A stretch of DNA of 64,000 nt, from contig NZ_BOOF01000043.1 in assembly GCF_016863095.1 (NCBI RefSeq), forward strand, positions 1 through 64,000, in the 5' to 3' direction. Position 1 is the first letter of the stretch, and every line of letters starts with the position of its first letter. Position numbers and translations under genes: made by a program. Under the pieces are notes generated by a model. The model saw only the letters and a program-made list of their open reading frames with translations, did not search any database and was not told the origin of the DNA. Of the stretch, positions 40,197 through 48,934 are shown in pieces. This DNA comes from Microbispora siamensis (GTDB lineage: Bacteria; Actinomycetota; Actinomycetes; Streptosporangiales; Streptosporangiaceae).

Positions 40197-42143
40197 TCAC
40201 GCCCGTGTGCCCGAAGGCGCGCGGGCGCCTGCCTGGTCCTCGCGGTCGTCGACCGGATCGGCGATCCGCAGCGGCGCGTCCGCCGGGGGCGCGGAGCCGG
40301 AGAAGCCGTCGGCCAGCATGGCGGCCACCGTGTAGAGGTGCCACGCCACATGGGGTCGCCGCGCCTTCGGCCGCCCTTCGGGTGTGGCCGGCAGGTTGGC
40401 GAACAGGCCGGCCACCGCCGCCTCGTCCACGACCCGCGCCAGTTCGTCCGTGACGGCCGTCCCGTCCCACGCGAGGACGCCGGCCCGGAGCTCGGCGGCC
40501 AGGGCCTGCGGAACGTCGACGCGCCAGTTCCAGGCCTTGGGGCCGCCTCCACCGGCGATCGACGAGGGGACGTCCCGCAGGTGACGCCGTACGCGGTCCA
40601 GCAACGTCCGGCCCGCGGGTTCGGCAGCGAACCGCCACGGCCTGCCCTCGATCGGGACGTCCCTCAGCCCGGGCGCGAAGGCCACGATGCACCGGTGGAC
40701 CACCTCCTCGGACCGCCGCCACATCGGGTCGATGCTCAGCGCGGTCCGTACGACCAGGTTGTCGAGGAACGGCGGAACCGGCGTCCCGCCGCGCAGCAGC
40801 GCGGCCCGGGAGGCGGCGTGCCAGCGGCCGACGCGGTAGGTGAGATAGAGCCGGTCGAGCGTCCCCGCCGGGTCGTCCTGCCCGCGCCGCCGCCACGGCT
40901 CCGCCAGCTCGCGGGCGTGGTCCGCGGCCTCCCGGCTCAGCAGGTCGGCGTTCCTGGTGAACAACCCCTCGATCCTGCGCCGCATGGCGGCGACGCCGAG
41001 GTCCTCCTGGTTGTGGAGGAACCCCGCCCGCAGCACCTCCCCGCCGTGCCCGGACATCCGCGGTCGCGGATCGAAGCCCGCCGCCTCCGGCACGTTCTCG
41101 TACGCCGACAGCATGCCCTCGCAGACGCGCACGACGTTGTGCGCGCGGACTCTGGGGTGGGCGACGACCAGGTGCGCGGCGTCCGCCGACCGCTTCGGCT
41201 CGACCGCCCGGTGCTCCACGCCGAGGGCCGCCGCGACGCGCCGCGCCAGCACGACGTCGGCGGTTCCCTCGCGCCCGGAGGTGGCCGTGGTGAACGGGAT
41301 GCCCGCGTGATGGAGCAGCGCGGCCAGGAGCCTGCTGTCCCTGCCGCCGGTGAGCGACAGCCGTACGGGCTCGGTGACGGCCGCCAGTGGGCGCACCGAG
41401 GCCAGCAACGCCGCGGCGAGCTCGTCGGCCTGGGCCCGCATGCCGCGGGCGGAGCCGGGCCGGGGGCGCGCCTCGGGCGGCGGGGTCTCGCCGGTCGCGG
41501 CCAGCCCCCGCACGATGCCGATCTCGGTGGTCGGCGGCAGCGCGCGCACCCCGTCGAACGGGGTCTCGTCGGACAGGAAGTAGCCCATCCTGACCATGGA
41601 CTGCAGCGCCGGGAGGTTCCAGGCGACGGCCGGACGGGCCGTGCCCGTCATCACGGCGCGGGCGACCAGGTGAACGAGCAGCGCCCGGTTGCCGACGACG
41701 TGGACGTCCGGAGTCTCGGCGTGGAACACCGGGCAGGCCCCCGTCATCCCGGTTGCGGCCGTCAGCTCGCCCTCCCCCGCGCGGAACACCGAGAAACAGC
41801 CGCCCGTACGGCAGGCGGTCTCCCCCAGGCGAGCGGCCGCCAGCAGGCGTGCGGCGTCGGCGGGGTCGGCGAGGTGACCGGTGACGCCGGCCACCCGCCG
41901 GTCGCCCCTGACCCCGTCACCCCTGACCAGGAGAGGCAGGACGCCGTCCTCGGGCTCGTTCGACCATGCCAGCAGCGCCACGTCACCCGCGCCGGACCGC
42001 CACTCCTCCGCGGTGACGGTCTCGGCGGGCACGGGGAAGGCGCGGCCGATCGCGGCCAGGGCCGCGGCCAACCCCACGGGAGGCAACGGCGCACCGGCCC
42101 GTTTGGCCGCGATGCCCAAGTAAACGCGCAACTGCCACCTCAC
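40197..42143 (-). CDS. Asparagine-synthetase-like protein lacking the glutaminase Cys
   Basis: The product is about 648 aa. The C-terminal ATP-pyrophosphatase domain carries the PP-loop LTGGRDSRLLAALL (about 258-271) and further typical segments such as MSGHGGEVLRAG. The N-terminal domain resembles the class II amidotransferase fold (GCFSVFRAGEGELTAATG) but starts VRWQLRV, without the N-terminal Cys needed for glutamine hydrolysis. Such Asn-synthetase-like proteins can make amides or cyclise peptides (beta-lactam or lasso synthetases), but no precursor or partner gene is adjacent. The start is uncertain: a GTG at 42143 is used, and a GTG at 42215 would extend it by 24 residues. Neither has a convincing ribosome site. 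Confidence 0.78.
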   Translation of the reverse strand: MRWQLRVYLGIAAKRAGAPLPPVGLAAALAAIGRAFPVPAETVTAEEWRSGAGDVALLAWSNEPEDGVLPLLVRGDGVRGDRRVAGVTGHLADPADAARLLAAARLGETACRTGGCFSVFRAGEGELTAATGMTGACPVFHAETPDVHVVGNRALLVHLVARAVMTGTARPAVAWNLPALQSMVRMGYFLSDETPFDGVRALPPTTEIGIVRGLAATGETPPPEARPRPGSARGMRAQADELAAALLASVRPLAAVTEPVRLSLTGGRDSRLLAALLHHAGIPFTTATSGREGTADVVLARRVAAALGVEHRAVEPKRSADAAHLVVAHPRVRAHNVVRVCEGMLSAYENVPEAAGFDPRPRMSGHGGEVLRAGFLHNQEDLGVAAMRRRIEGLFTRNADLLSREAADHARELAEPWRRRGQDDPAGTLDRLYLTYRVGRWHAASRAALLRGGTPVPPFLDNLVVRTALSIDPMWRRSEEVVHRCIVAFAPGLRDVPIEGRPWRFAAEPAGRTLLDRVRRHLRDVPSSIAGGGGPKAWNWRVDVPQALAAELRAGVLAWDGTAVTDELARVVDEAAVAGLFANLPATPEGRPKARRPHVAWHLYTVAAMLADGFSGSAPPADAPLRIADPVDDREDQAGARAPSGTRA

Positions 42144-42320
42144 TTTGTCGATCGTTGAGGGGTTCGATGCGAGATCGCCACGGACGGTTCGGCGACCGGC
42201 GCCACGGTCATTCACCGGCAGGAGGACGCATGCCGGGTTCCGGGTGCGGAACGATAGGTTTTTGTGGAGGAACCATCGCGCCCTGCCGTTCGTCCAGTAG
42301 GGCGAAGGAGGCTTGAAGCC

Positions 42321-43733
42321 GTGACCATGAAGACACCGCTCGGCCGGGTGGGGGCCGCCCTGGCGGCGCTGCTCGCCGGGCTCATCACCCTGCTCGCGCT
42401 CGCGCCGTCCGCAATGGCGGCGGCTCCCCCGGACCCCACCACGGTCCTGTCGTCCTGGAAGAGCGGCAACCCGCTGTTCGTGCAGAGCGGCGCCCCGCTG
42501 TCGTCCGACCAGCAGTCGGGCATACGCGACGCGCTCAAGAACGCGGACACGAAGATCTACGCGGTCGCCCTGCCGGACGGCACGATCACCTCGTCCCAGC
42601 AGGCGGGCGCGTACATCACCCAGCTCGGCAACGCGCTCGCCCAGGCGGGCAGGACGTCGGCGACCGTGGCCGTGATCGACGGCACGAACCTGTTCGCCGG
42701 GTCCAGCGCGCTGGGCAGGAACTCCCGGGGCGCCGCCGGCCAGATCGCGAATCTGGCCGCCGCCAACAACAAGGGCGACCCGGTCGCCGTGATGGAGGAC
42801 TTCGTCCACCGGATCGACCAGTTCGCGAGCGGCGACCGTAAGGACCCGATGACCCCGGGCAGCAAGACCGGCGGTGGCGGTTCGGGTGTGCTCGTCGGCA
42901 TTCTGGGCATCGCGGTTGTGGGAGGTGCCGGTTTGTGGATCATCGGACGCCGTAACAAGCGCAAGCGCGAGGAGCGCGAGGCCGCCGAGCTCGCCGCCGT
43001 CAAGCAGACAGTCGAGGAGGACGTCACGAAGTTCGGTGAGGAGATCACCGCGCTCGACGTGGACGTCAAGATGCTCCCGCAGGCCGAGACGACGGGCGAC
43101 TGGCAGCGCGCCCTCGACTCCTACGAGCGGGCCAAGACCGAACTCGCCGCGATCAAGCGCCCGGAGGACCTGCGCACGGTGACCTCCACGCTGGAGGACG
43201 GCCGCTACGCGCTGGCCTGCGTCAAGGCGCGCGTGAACAACCAGCCGCTGCCCGAGCGGCTGCCCCCGTGCTTCTTCAACCCGCAGCACGGCCCGTCGGT
43301 CCGCAACGTCCGCTGGGCGCCCCCCGGCGGCGCGGTGCGCGACGTCCCGGCCTGCGCGGCGGACGCCGAGGCGGTGGAGCGCGGCTTCGACCCGCAGATG
43401 CGCGAGGTCATGGTCGACGGCCACCGCAGGCCCTACTGGGACGCCGGTCCCGCCTACCAGCCCTACGCGTACGGCTACTACGGCGGCTTCGGCGGCGGCG
43501 ACCTGCTGACCGGCATGCTCGTCGGCACCATGCTCGGCAACGCGTTCGGCGGCTGGGGCCACGGCGGATACGGCGCCGGATACGACTCCGGCTACGCCGC
43601 GGGCGTGGAGGCCGGCGGCGGCGACTGGGGTGGCGGCGGCGACTTCGGCGGCGGAGGAGACTTCGGCGGCGGTGGCGGCGACTGGGGCGGCGGCGACTTC
43701 GGCGGAGGGGACTTCGGCGGAGGCGACTGGTAA
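42321..43733 (+). CDS. Membrane protein with extracytoplasmic domain, shared cytoplasmic domain and Gly-rich tail
   Basis: The product is 470 aa. It has a signal peptide (ALAALLAGLITLLALAPSAMA), an extracytoplasmic domain of about 150 aa (IRDALKNADTKIYAVALPDG, TVAVIDGTNLF; a TPM/DUF6676-like look) and one membrane helix (VLVGILGIAVVGGAGLWIIG). A cytoplasmic helical domain follows (EEDVTKFGEEITALDVDVKM to RYALACVKAR). The C-terminus ends in GGGDFGGGD repeats. The same cytoplasmic domain ends the next protein (43928). GGAGG lies nine bases before the GTG at 42321. The function is unknown; the pair may be partner subunits. A perfect terminator follows. Confidence 0.75.
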   Translation: MTMKTPLGRVGAALAALLAGLITLLALAPSAMAAAPPDPTTVLSSWKSGNPLFVQSGAPLSSDQQSGIRDALKNADTKIYAVALPDGTITSSQQAGAYITQLGNALAQAGRTSATVAVIDGTNLFAGSSALGRNSRGAAGQIANLAAANNKGDPVAVMEDFVHRIDQFASGDRKDPMTPGSKTGGGGSGVLVGILGIAVVGGAGLWIIGRRNKRKREEREAAELAAVKQTVEEDVTKFGEEITALDVDVKMLPQAETTGDWQRALDSYERAKTELAAIKRPEDLRTVTSTLEDGRYALACVKARVNNQPLPERLPPCFFNPQHGPSVRNVRWAPPGGAVRDVPACAADAEAVERGFDPQMREVMVDGHRRPYWDAGPAYQPYAYGYYGGFGGGDLLTGMLVGTMLGNAFGGWGHGGYGAGYDSGYAAGVEAGGGDWGGGGDFGGGGDFGGGGGDWGGGDFGGGDFGGGDW

Positions 43734-43764
43734 CGCCCGAACGCTTCCTGCACGGCATCGACGA

Positions 43765-43790
43765 GGGGCGGACCCGGCCGGGTCCGCCCC
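43765..43790 (+). terminator. Perfect 26-nt palindromic terminator
   Basis: GGGGCGGACCC and its exact complement GGGTCCGCCCC flank the centre of a perfect 26-base palindrome (43765-43790), with flanking ACGA/TTCGT extending the stem. It lies 32 bp after the stop at 43733 and should end that transcript, so the next gene at 43928 probably has its own promoter. Confidence 0.85.
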
Positions 43791-43927
43791 TTCGTCATGT
43801 CCCGGGGCCGCGACCACGGCCTCGTTGGACACCCAAGGAAGTGCCGACGCCGGGGGCCGTCAGCGGATTGCAAGTGCGGTTAAAGATCGCATGGGAAACT
43901 CGGGACGTTCCCCTCAGGAGGCTCCCC

Positions 43928-45145
43928 GTGCGTCGCTTCGCCCCCCTGTCCGTCACCGCCCTGCTCCTGTCGCTCGCGTTCCTGTCGCTTCCTGCGACCG
44001 CCGCTCACGCGGCCGCCGCGCCCTGCAAACCGGGCAGCGGCGTCAAGCTGCGCGGCAAGGACCTCACCAGCGCCACCCTGCCTCCAGACCTGCGGTGCGC
44101 CGACCTCACCGGCGCGAAGCTCGACAGGGTGGACCTCACGGGCAAGGACCTCACCGGCGCCGTCCTGCGCAAGGCCTCGCTGAAGGAGGCCGACCTCGGC
44201 CAGGCGCATCTCGACTACGCCGACCTGCGCGGCGCCGACCTCACCGAGGCCGACATGGGCCAGATGCGGGCCAAGCGGGCGAACCTGCGCGGGGCGGTCC
44301 TCGTCGACGCGGAGGCCGTGCAGGCCGAGTTCCCGCATTCCGACCTGACCGGCGCGGTCCTCACCCGGGCCGTGCTCAGCCAGGCCGACCTCACCGACGC
44401 CCAACTGGTGGACGCCGACCTGAAGGACGCCACGCTCGGGCAGATCAAGGGCCGTAAGGCCGACTTCACCCGGGCCAAGCTCGGCGAGGCCAAACTCGGC
44501 CAGGCCCACCTGGAGCACGCCGTGCTGAAGGACGCCGATCTGTCCGAGGCGGAGTTCACCCAGGCCGAACTCGACGGCGCGGACTTCCACGGGGCGAACG
44601 TCGACAAGGCCTCCTTCATCCAGGCCGACGACGTGGACCTCACCGGGGCCCGGGGCACGCCGGTCAACCTCCCCGACGACGCCGTCGCGCCCGGCACCAC
44701 CGCCGGGGACGAGCCGGCCGGAGACAGGACGACCACGTGGGGGCAGGACCTGCCGGGCCGCCCGAAGGGCCCGTCGCCCGCGCTCATCCTCGTCATCGTG
44801 TCCGGGCTCGGCCTGAGCCTGACGCTGATCCTCTGGGGCGTCGCGCACCGGCGCAAGGAGCGGTTCGTGGCCGAGATGGCGGTGGCCAGGCACGCGGCCG
44901 AGGAGGACGTGACCCGCTTCGGCGAGGAGATCGACGCTCTCGACTTCGAGATGAAGATCAACCAGGTCAGCGGCCCGGCGTTCGAGTGGCGCGCGGCACT
45001 CGACGCGTACGAGGCGGCCAAGCAGGCGCTGAACGTCGCCCAGACGCCGTACGACCTGCGGGCGGCCGCCGCGGCGGTCGCACGGGGACGGCAGGCCCTG
45101 CACGAGGTCAGGTCACGGCTGTCCGCCACGGGCGGCCACCACTGA
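43928..45145 (+). CDS. Membrane protein with extracellular pentapeptide-repeat domain
   Basis: The product is 405 aa with a signal peptide (LSVTALLLSLAFLSLPATAAHA). About 40 pentapeptide-type repeats of A[D/N]LxG form follow (ADLTGAKLDRVDLTGKDLTG and onward, residues about 55-245), giving a right-handed square beta-helix outside the cell. A linker, a membrane helix (ALILVIVSGLGLSLTLILWG) and a cytoplasmic helical domain (EEDVTRFGEEIDALDFEMKI to QALHEVRSRL) close the protein. The cytoplasmic domain is clearly homologous to that of the preceding gene. AGGAGG precedes the GTG by six bases. Extracellular pentapeptide helices anchored this way are unusual. The function is unknown. Confidence 0.85.
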   Translation: MRRFAPLSVTALLLSLAFLSLPATAAHAAAAPCKPGSGVKLRGKDLTSATLPPDLRCADLTGAKLDRVDLTGKDLTGAVLRKASLKEADLGQAHLDYADLRGADLTEADMGQMRAKRANLRGAVLVDAEAVQAEFPHSDLTGAVLTRAVLSQADLTDAQLVDADLKDATLGQIKGRKADFTRAKLGEAKLGQAHLEHAVLKDADLSEAEFTQAELDGADFHGANVDKASFIQADDVDLTGARGTPVNLPDDAVAPGTTAGDEPAGDRTTTWGQDLPGRPKGPSPALILVIVSGLGLSLTLILWGVAHRRKERFVAEMAVARHAAEEDVTRFGEEIDALDFEMKINQVSGPAFEWRAALDAYEAAKQALNVAQTPYDLRAAAAAVARGRQALHEVRSRLSATGGHH

Positions 45146-45156
45146 CCTCGGCGAGT

Positions 45157-46185
45157 TCACCGGCGGCCCTGCCCGAAGACGGCGTCGCGGGCGATCGAGA
45201 GCGCGGTGGAGACCGCGCCCCTCAGGACGGGGTTGTCCGGGATGCCGCTCACGCGTACGTGCACGGGGACGGGCGAGACCTCCGCCAGGCGCTCGGCGAC
45301 CAGGGCCGCCAGCGGGTCGCCGCCCGCCAGGCTGGTGGCGCCGCCGAGGACGACGAGGCCGGGGTCGAGCACGGCGACGAGCGTGAAGGCGGCCGTCGCG
45401 ACCCTGTCCGCGAGGGCCGGGAGGTCCAGCCCGCGTACGGCCTGCGCGCCCAGCAGGTCGCACACCTTGATGTCGAGCCGGCCGAGGAAGCCGATCTCGC
45501 CGGCGCCGCCGGAGGCGCCCCGCCGGAGTCTGCCGTCCAGCACGACGGCCGCGCCGACGCCGTCGTCCAGCCAGAGCAGGACGAAATCGTCCCGCCCGGC
45601 GGCCGCCCCGGTGGCCTGCTCGGCGACGGCGGCCAGGTTGACCTCGTTCTCCATGACGACCGGCGCGTCGACCAGGGTGCGCAGGGCCGGGAGCAGTCCG
45701 GGGCGCCAGGCGGGCTCGGCGTTCCCGGCCGCGAGGTCTCCGGTCTGCGGGTCGACCATCCCGGGCGCGCCGATCACGACGGCGTGCAGGGGACGTGAGC
45801 CGGCCGCCTCGGTGAGCGCCTCCGCGACCAGCGCGGGAAGGTTCTCCCCGATGGGCCGCGTCGCCTCGCCCACGATGCCCCCGACGATGTCGGCGACCGT
45901 CACGTTGACCACGTCACGCCGCACGTCCACCCCGCCCACGAACGCCCGGTCGGCGACGATGCCGTAGAGCCTGGCGTTGGGGCCGCGCCGGTCGCCTCCG
46001 CTCTCCCCTGTGATCCCGATCAGGCCGTTCACCTGGAGGCGTTCGATCAGGTCCGACACGGTCGGGCGGGACAGGCCGGTGAGCGCGCGCAACTGGGGCG
46101 CGGTCAGCGGGCCCCGCTCCAGGAGCAGGTCGAGCGCGAGCCGGTCGTTGATGGCCCGTGCGAGCTGGGGTGTCGCGGTCTTCAT
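45157..46185 (-). CDS. ROK-family transcriptional repressor
   Basis: The product is 342 aa. An N-terminal winged HTH (LTAPQLRALTGLSRPTVSDLIERL) is followed by a ROK sugar-binding/kinase-like domain (VGGVDVRRDVVNVTVADI, VVIGAPGMVD, GAGEIGFLGR, VVLGGATSLAGG). The canonical ROK zinc-site cluster CxCGxxGC is not present (DIKVCDLLGAQ), so binding may differ from NagC/XylR types. It is divergent from an MFS transporter, with a palindromic site (46199-46221) between them, suggesting sugar- or metabolite-responsive control of the transporter and of itself. Confidence 0.92.
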   Translation of the reverse strand: MKTATPQLARAINDRLALDLLLERGPLTAPQLRALTGLSRPTVSDLIERLQVNGLIGITGESGGDRRGPNARLYGIVADRAFVGGVDVRRDVVNVTVADIVGGIVGEATRPIGENLPALVAEALTEAAGSRPLHAVVIGAPGMVDPQTGDLAAGNAEPAWRPGLLPALRTLVDAPVVMENEVNLAAVAEQATGAAAGRDDFVLLWLDDGVGAAVVLDGRLRRGASGGAGEIGFLGRLDIKVCDLLGAQAVRGLDLPALADRVATAAFTLVAVLDPGLVVLGGATSLAGGDPLAALVAERLAEVSPVPVHVRVSGIPDNPVLRGAVSTALSIARDAVFGQGRR

Positions 46186-46198
46186 GAAAACCCACTTT

Positions 46199-46221
46199 TT
46201 ATCAGGAACCCTACCTGTTAA
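46199..46221. promoter_or_regulatory. Candidate ROK operator
   Basis: TTATCAGG (46199-46206) and CCTGTTAA (46214-46221) are inverted 8-bp half-sites with one mismatch and a 7-bp spacer. They sit in the 45-bp gap between the divergent ROK and MFS genes, where the core promoters must overlap. Binding by the ROK repressor is inferred. Confidence 0.6.
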
Positions 46222-46230
46222 TTTAGCCCC

Positions 46231-47391
46231 ATGCGAGACAGACATCAACGGGCCACCGCCGTCGTCTTCGCCGTGCACGGCGCGGTGGCCGGCACCCTCG
46301 CCACCCGGATGCCCTGGTTCCAGGACCACTTCGGCCTCGGCACGGCCGCGCTCGGGCTCGTCCTGCTCTGCCCGCCGATCGGCTCGTTCCTCGCGATGCC
46401 GATGACGGCGCGGCTGGCCTACCGCTTCGGAACCAAGGCGACGACCCGCACCCTGCTGGCCCTGTGGTGCGCGGCGCTGGCCCTGCCCGTGCTCTCGCCC
46501 GGCCCGCTGTGGCTGGTGCCCGCGTTCCTCCTGTACGGCGCCGCGGCCGGGATGTGCGACCTGGCGATGAACGCCCAGGGCGTGCTCGTGGAACGGCGCC
46601 TGGGCCGCTCGGTCATGTCCGGCCTGCACGGCATGTGGAGCGTCGGCAACCTGTGCGGCGCGGGTCTCGGGGCCGCGGCGGCGCAGGCGGGCCTGGACGC
46701 GCGTGCGCATCTCACCCTCATGGCGGCGGCGCTGATCGCCGTGGGCGCCGTGGGAAGCCGTGCGCTCCTGGACGACGTGCCCGCGCCGGACGAGAAGCCG
46801 CCGTCCCGCTTCACGGTGCCGCCGAGGGCCGTCCTGCTGATCGGCCTGATCGGCTTCTTCGCCACCTTCGCGGAGCGGGCCAGCGGCCAGTGGGCGGCGA
46901 TCTACCTCAAGGACGTGACCGGGGCGGGCGCGGGCCTCGCCGCGGCGGGCTTCACCGTGTTCACCGCGTGCATGGTCACGGTGCGGCTCGCCGGAGACTT
47001 CGTGGTGCGCAGGCTCGGGCCGGTCGCGACGGTGCGCGCGGGGGCCGTCACGGCCGTGCTCGGCGGCGTGATGGTGGTCGCGTTCCGGACTCCCGCGCCC
47101 GTGATCGCCGGGTTCGCGTTGTTCGGCGCCGGTGTCGCCGTCGTCGTGCCGCTGGTGTTCGCGGCGGCGGGCCAGGCCGCCCGTACGCCGGCCGAGGGCG
47201 TCGCGGGGGTCGCGACGATCACCTGGATGTCGGGGCTGGTGGCGCCTTCCGTCATCGGCTGGCTGGCCGGCACGTTCGCCTTCCCGTTCGCGTTCGCCCT
47301 GGTGACGTGCATGGTCGCGGCGATGATCCGGCCGGCGCGCGCGCTGCGCCCACGCGCCGCCGTCCGCGTACCGGTCGCCGCGGCTGACTGA
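46231..47391 (+). CDS. Major facilitator superfamily transporter
   Basis: The product is 386 aa with about twelve hydrophobic helices. The loop between helices 2 and 3 reads MTARLAYRFGTKATTR (the MFS A-motif region). GLHGMWSVGNLCGAGLGA and AERASGQWAAIYLKDVTGAGAG resemble members of the YfcJ/FucP-like sugar or multidrug permeases. The length is slightly short but complete. Control by the divergent ROK repressor points to a sugar or sugar-like substrate; the direction of transport cannot be told. Confidence 0.9.
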   Translation: MRDRHQRATAVVFAVHGAVAGTLATRMPWFQDHFGLGTAALGLVLLCPPIGSFLAMPMTARLAYRFGTKATTRTLLALWCAALALPVLSPGPLWLVPAFLLYGAAAGMCDLAMNAQGVLVERRLGRSVMSGLHGMWSVGNLCGAGLGAAAAQAGLDARAHLTLMAAALIAVGAVGSRALLDDVPAPDEKPPSRFTVPPRAVLLIGLIGFFATFAERASGQWAAIYLKDVTGAGAGLAAAGFTVFTACMVTVRLAGDFVVRRLGPVATVRAGAVTAVLGGVMVVAFRTPAPVIAGFALFGAGVAVVVPLVFAAAGQAARTPAEGVAGVATITWMSGLVAPSVIGWLAGTFAFPFAFALVTCMVAAMIRPARALRPRAAVRVPVAAAD

Positions 47392-47401
47392 GGTCCGGCC
47401 G

Positions 47402-48802
47402 TCAGATGCCGGCGGTCAGCGGGGACATGAGGCGGCGGGCGGCCTCGGTGATCGAGCCCGACAGCGACGGGTAGACGGCGAAGGTGTGGGCGAGCTGGTC
47501 CACGGTCAGGCGGTGCTGCACGGCCACCGACACGGCCAGGATCAGCTCCGACGCGCGCGGGGCGACCACGACGCCGCCGAGCACGATGCCGGTGTTCGGA
47601 CGGCAGAACAGCTTCACGAAACCGTCGTTGAAGCCCTGCATCTTGGCCCGGGCGTTGGTCGCGAGAGGCAGCTTGACGACGTTGGCCTCGATCTCGCCCG
47701 CCTCGATCTGCCGCTGCGACACGCCCACGGCGGCGATCTCCGGGTCGGTGAAGATGTTGGCGGCGACGGTGGCCAGCCGGATCGGCTGCACGGCCTCGCC
47801 GAGCGCGTGCCAGACGGCGATCCTGCCCTGCATGGCGGCGACCGAGGCGAGCATCAGGACGCCGGTGCAGTCTCCCGCGGCGTACACGCCCGGCGCGGAG
47901 GTCCTCGACACCTTGTCGACCTCGATGAAGCCGTTGCGGTCGAGCCGCACGCCGTTGTCCTCAAGCCCGAGCCCCGAGGTGTTGGGCACCATGCCGACCG
48001 TCATGAGGCAGTGGCTGCCCTCGGCGGTGCGGCCGTCCTCCAGGGTCACGACGACGCCGTGCTCGGTGCGCTTGACCGAGGCGGCACGCGAGCGGCCCAT
48101 GACGTTCATGCCGCGGCGCCGGTAGACCTCCTCGAGCACCTCGGCCGCGTCGGCGTCCTCGTTGGGCATCATCCGGTCGCGCGAGGAGACCAGCGTGACC
48201 TCCGACCCGAGCGACCGGTAGGCGCCGGCGAACTCGGCGCCGGTGACGCCGGAGCCGACCACGATCAGGTGCTCGGGCAGCTCCTCCAGGTCGTACAGCT
48301 CCCGCCAGCTGAGGATGCGCTCGCCGTCGGGCTCCGCACCGGGCAGCACGCGAGGGTGGGCGCCGGTCGCCACGATGACCACGTCGGCCCGGATCGTACG
48401 GTCCCCCGCGCGCACCACCTGGGGGTCGACCAGGCGGCCCCGGGCGCGGATGACCTCGACGCCCTCGGCGGCCAGCCGGGCGGCGATGTCGTTCGACTGC
48501 GCCAGCGCGAGTTCCTTGACGCGCTTGTTCACGTCGATCATGTCCACGGCGACGCCGCCGGCGTCGTGGTCAGGGCCGCCGTCGAAGCGGACCCCGAGAG
48601 ACGACGCGTCGAGAAGCGCCTGCTTGCGGACGGAGGAGGCGATCAGGGTCTTGGACGGCACGCAGTCGGTGAGCACGCACGCCCCGCCGGGCCCTTCCTC
48701 CTCCACGACGGTGACTTGGGCGCCCAGTTGCGCGGCGACCAGGGCCGCCTCGTATCCGCCGGGGCCACCACCGATGATCACGATCCTTGTCACATGCTCC
48801 AT
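47402..48802 (-). CDS. lpdA: NAD(P)H-quinone dehydrogenase, LpdA-type flavoprotein disulphide reductase
   Basis: The product is 466 aa. An FAD-binding GxGxxG (IIGGGPGGYEAALV), the redox pair CVLTDC (Cys42/Cys47), an NAD(P)-binding VVGSGVTGAEFA and the second FAD motif YAAGDCTG show the family. The C-terminal His-Glu dyad of true lipoamide dehydrogenases is absent (VYPSLSGS in place of HPTLSE). This is the state expected of the mycobacterial LpdA (Rv3303c)-type quinone reductase. The ATG at 48802 is chosen because the glycine motif should lie within the first dozen residues. Its position next to the purine-salvage genes mirrors Mycobacterium. Confidence 0.92.
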   Translation of the reverse strand: MEHVTRIVIIGGGPGGYEAALVAAQLGAQVTVVEEEGPGGACVLTDCVPSKTLIASSVRKQALLDASSLGVRFDGGPDHDAGGVAVDMIDVNKRVKELALAQSNDIAARLAAEGVEVIRARGRLVDPQVVRAGDRTIRADVVIVATGAHPRVLPGAEPDGERILSWRELYDLEELPEHLIVVGSGVTGAEFAGAYRSLGSEVTLVSSRDRMMPNEDADAAEVLEEVYRRRGMNVMGRSRAASVKRTEHGVVVTLEDGRTAEGSHCLMTVGMVPNTSGLGLEDNGVRLDRNGFIEVDKVSRTSAPGVYAAGDCTGVLMLASVAAMQGRIAVWHALGEAVQPIRLATVAANIFTDPEIAAVGVSQRQIEAGEIEANVVKLPLATNARAKMQGFNDGFVKLFCRPNTGIVLGGVVVAPRASELILAVSVAVQHRLTVDQLAHTFAVYPSLSGSITEAARRLMSPLTAGI

Positions 48803-48919
48803 TGTCCCGCATCCTGGCTTCGTATTCCCGGCGAGGTGCGCGTAACGGGCCAACTACGCGGATTTCTTTCGCCACACCTCCGTGCGCGCGCTACCCGTCC
48901 AACTTTCGGGATCTTGGTT

Positions 48920-48934
48920 TAGGCTTGTGTGCCG
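48920..48934 (+). promoter_or_regulatory. -10 box of a leaderless gene
   Basis: TAGGCT (48920-48925) fits the actinobacterial TANNNT -10 consensus and ends eight bases before the GTG at 48934, placing transcription start at or next to the start codon. No ribosome-binding site is present before that GTG. Confidence 0.55.

Noticed and set aside
40197-43832. 1211-residue minus-strand reading frame extending the asparagine-synthetase-like gene
   Set aside because: The first half is antisense to the signal-peptide membrane protein at 42321-43733 and lacks any domain; the real product starts near 42143.
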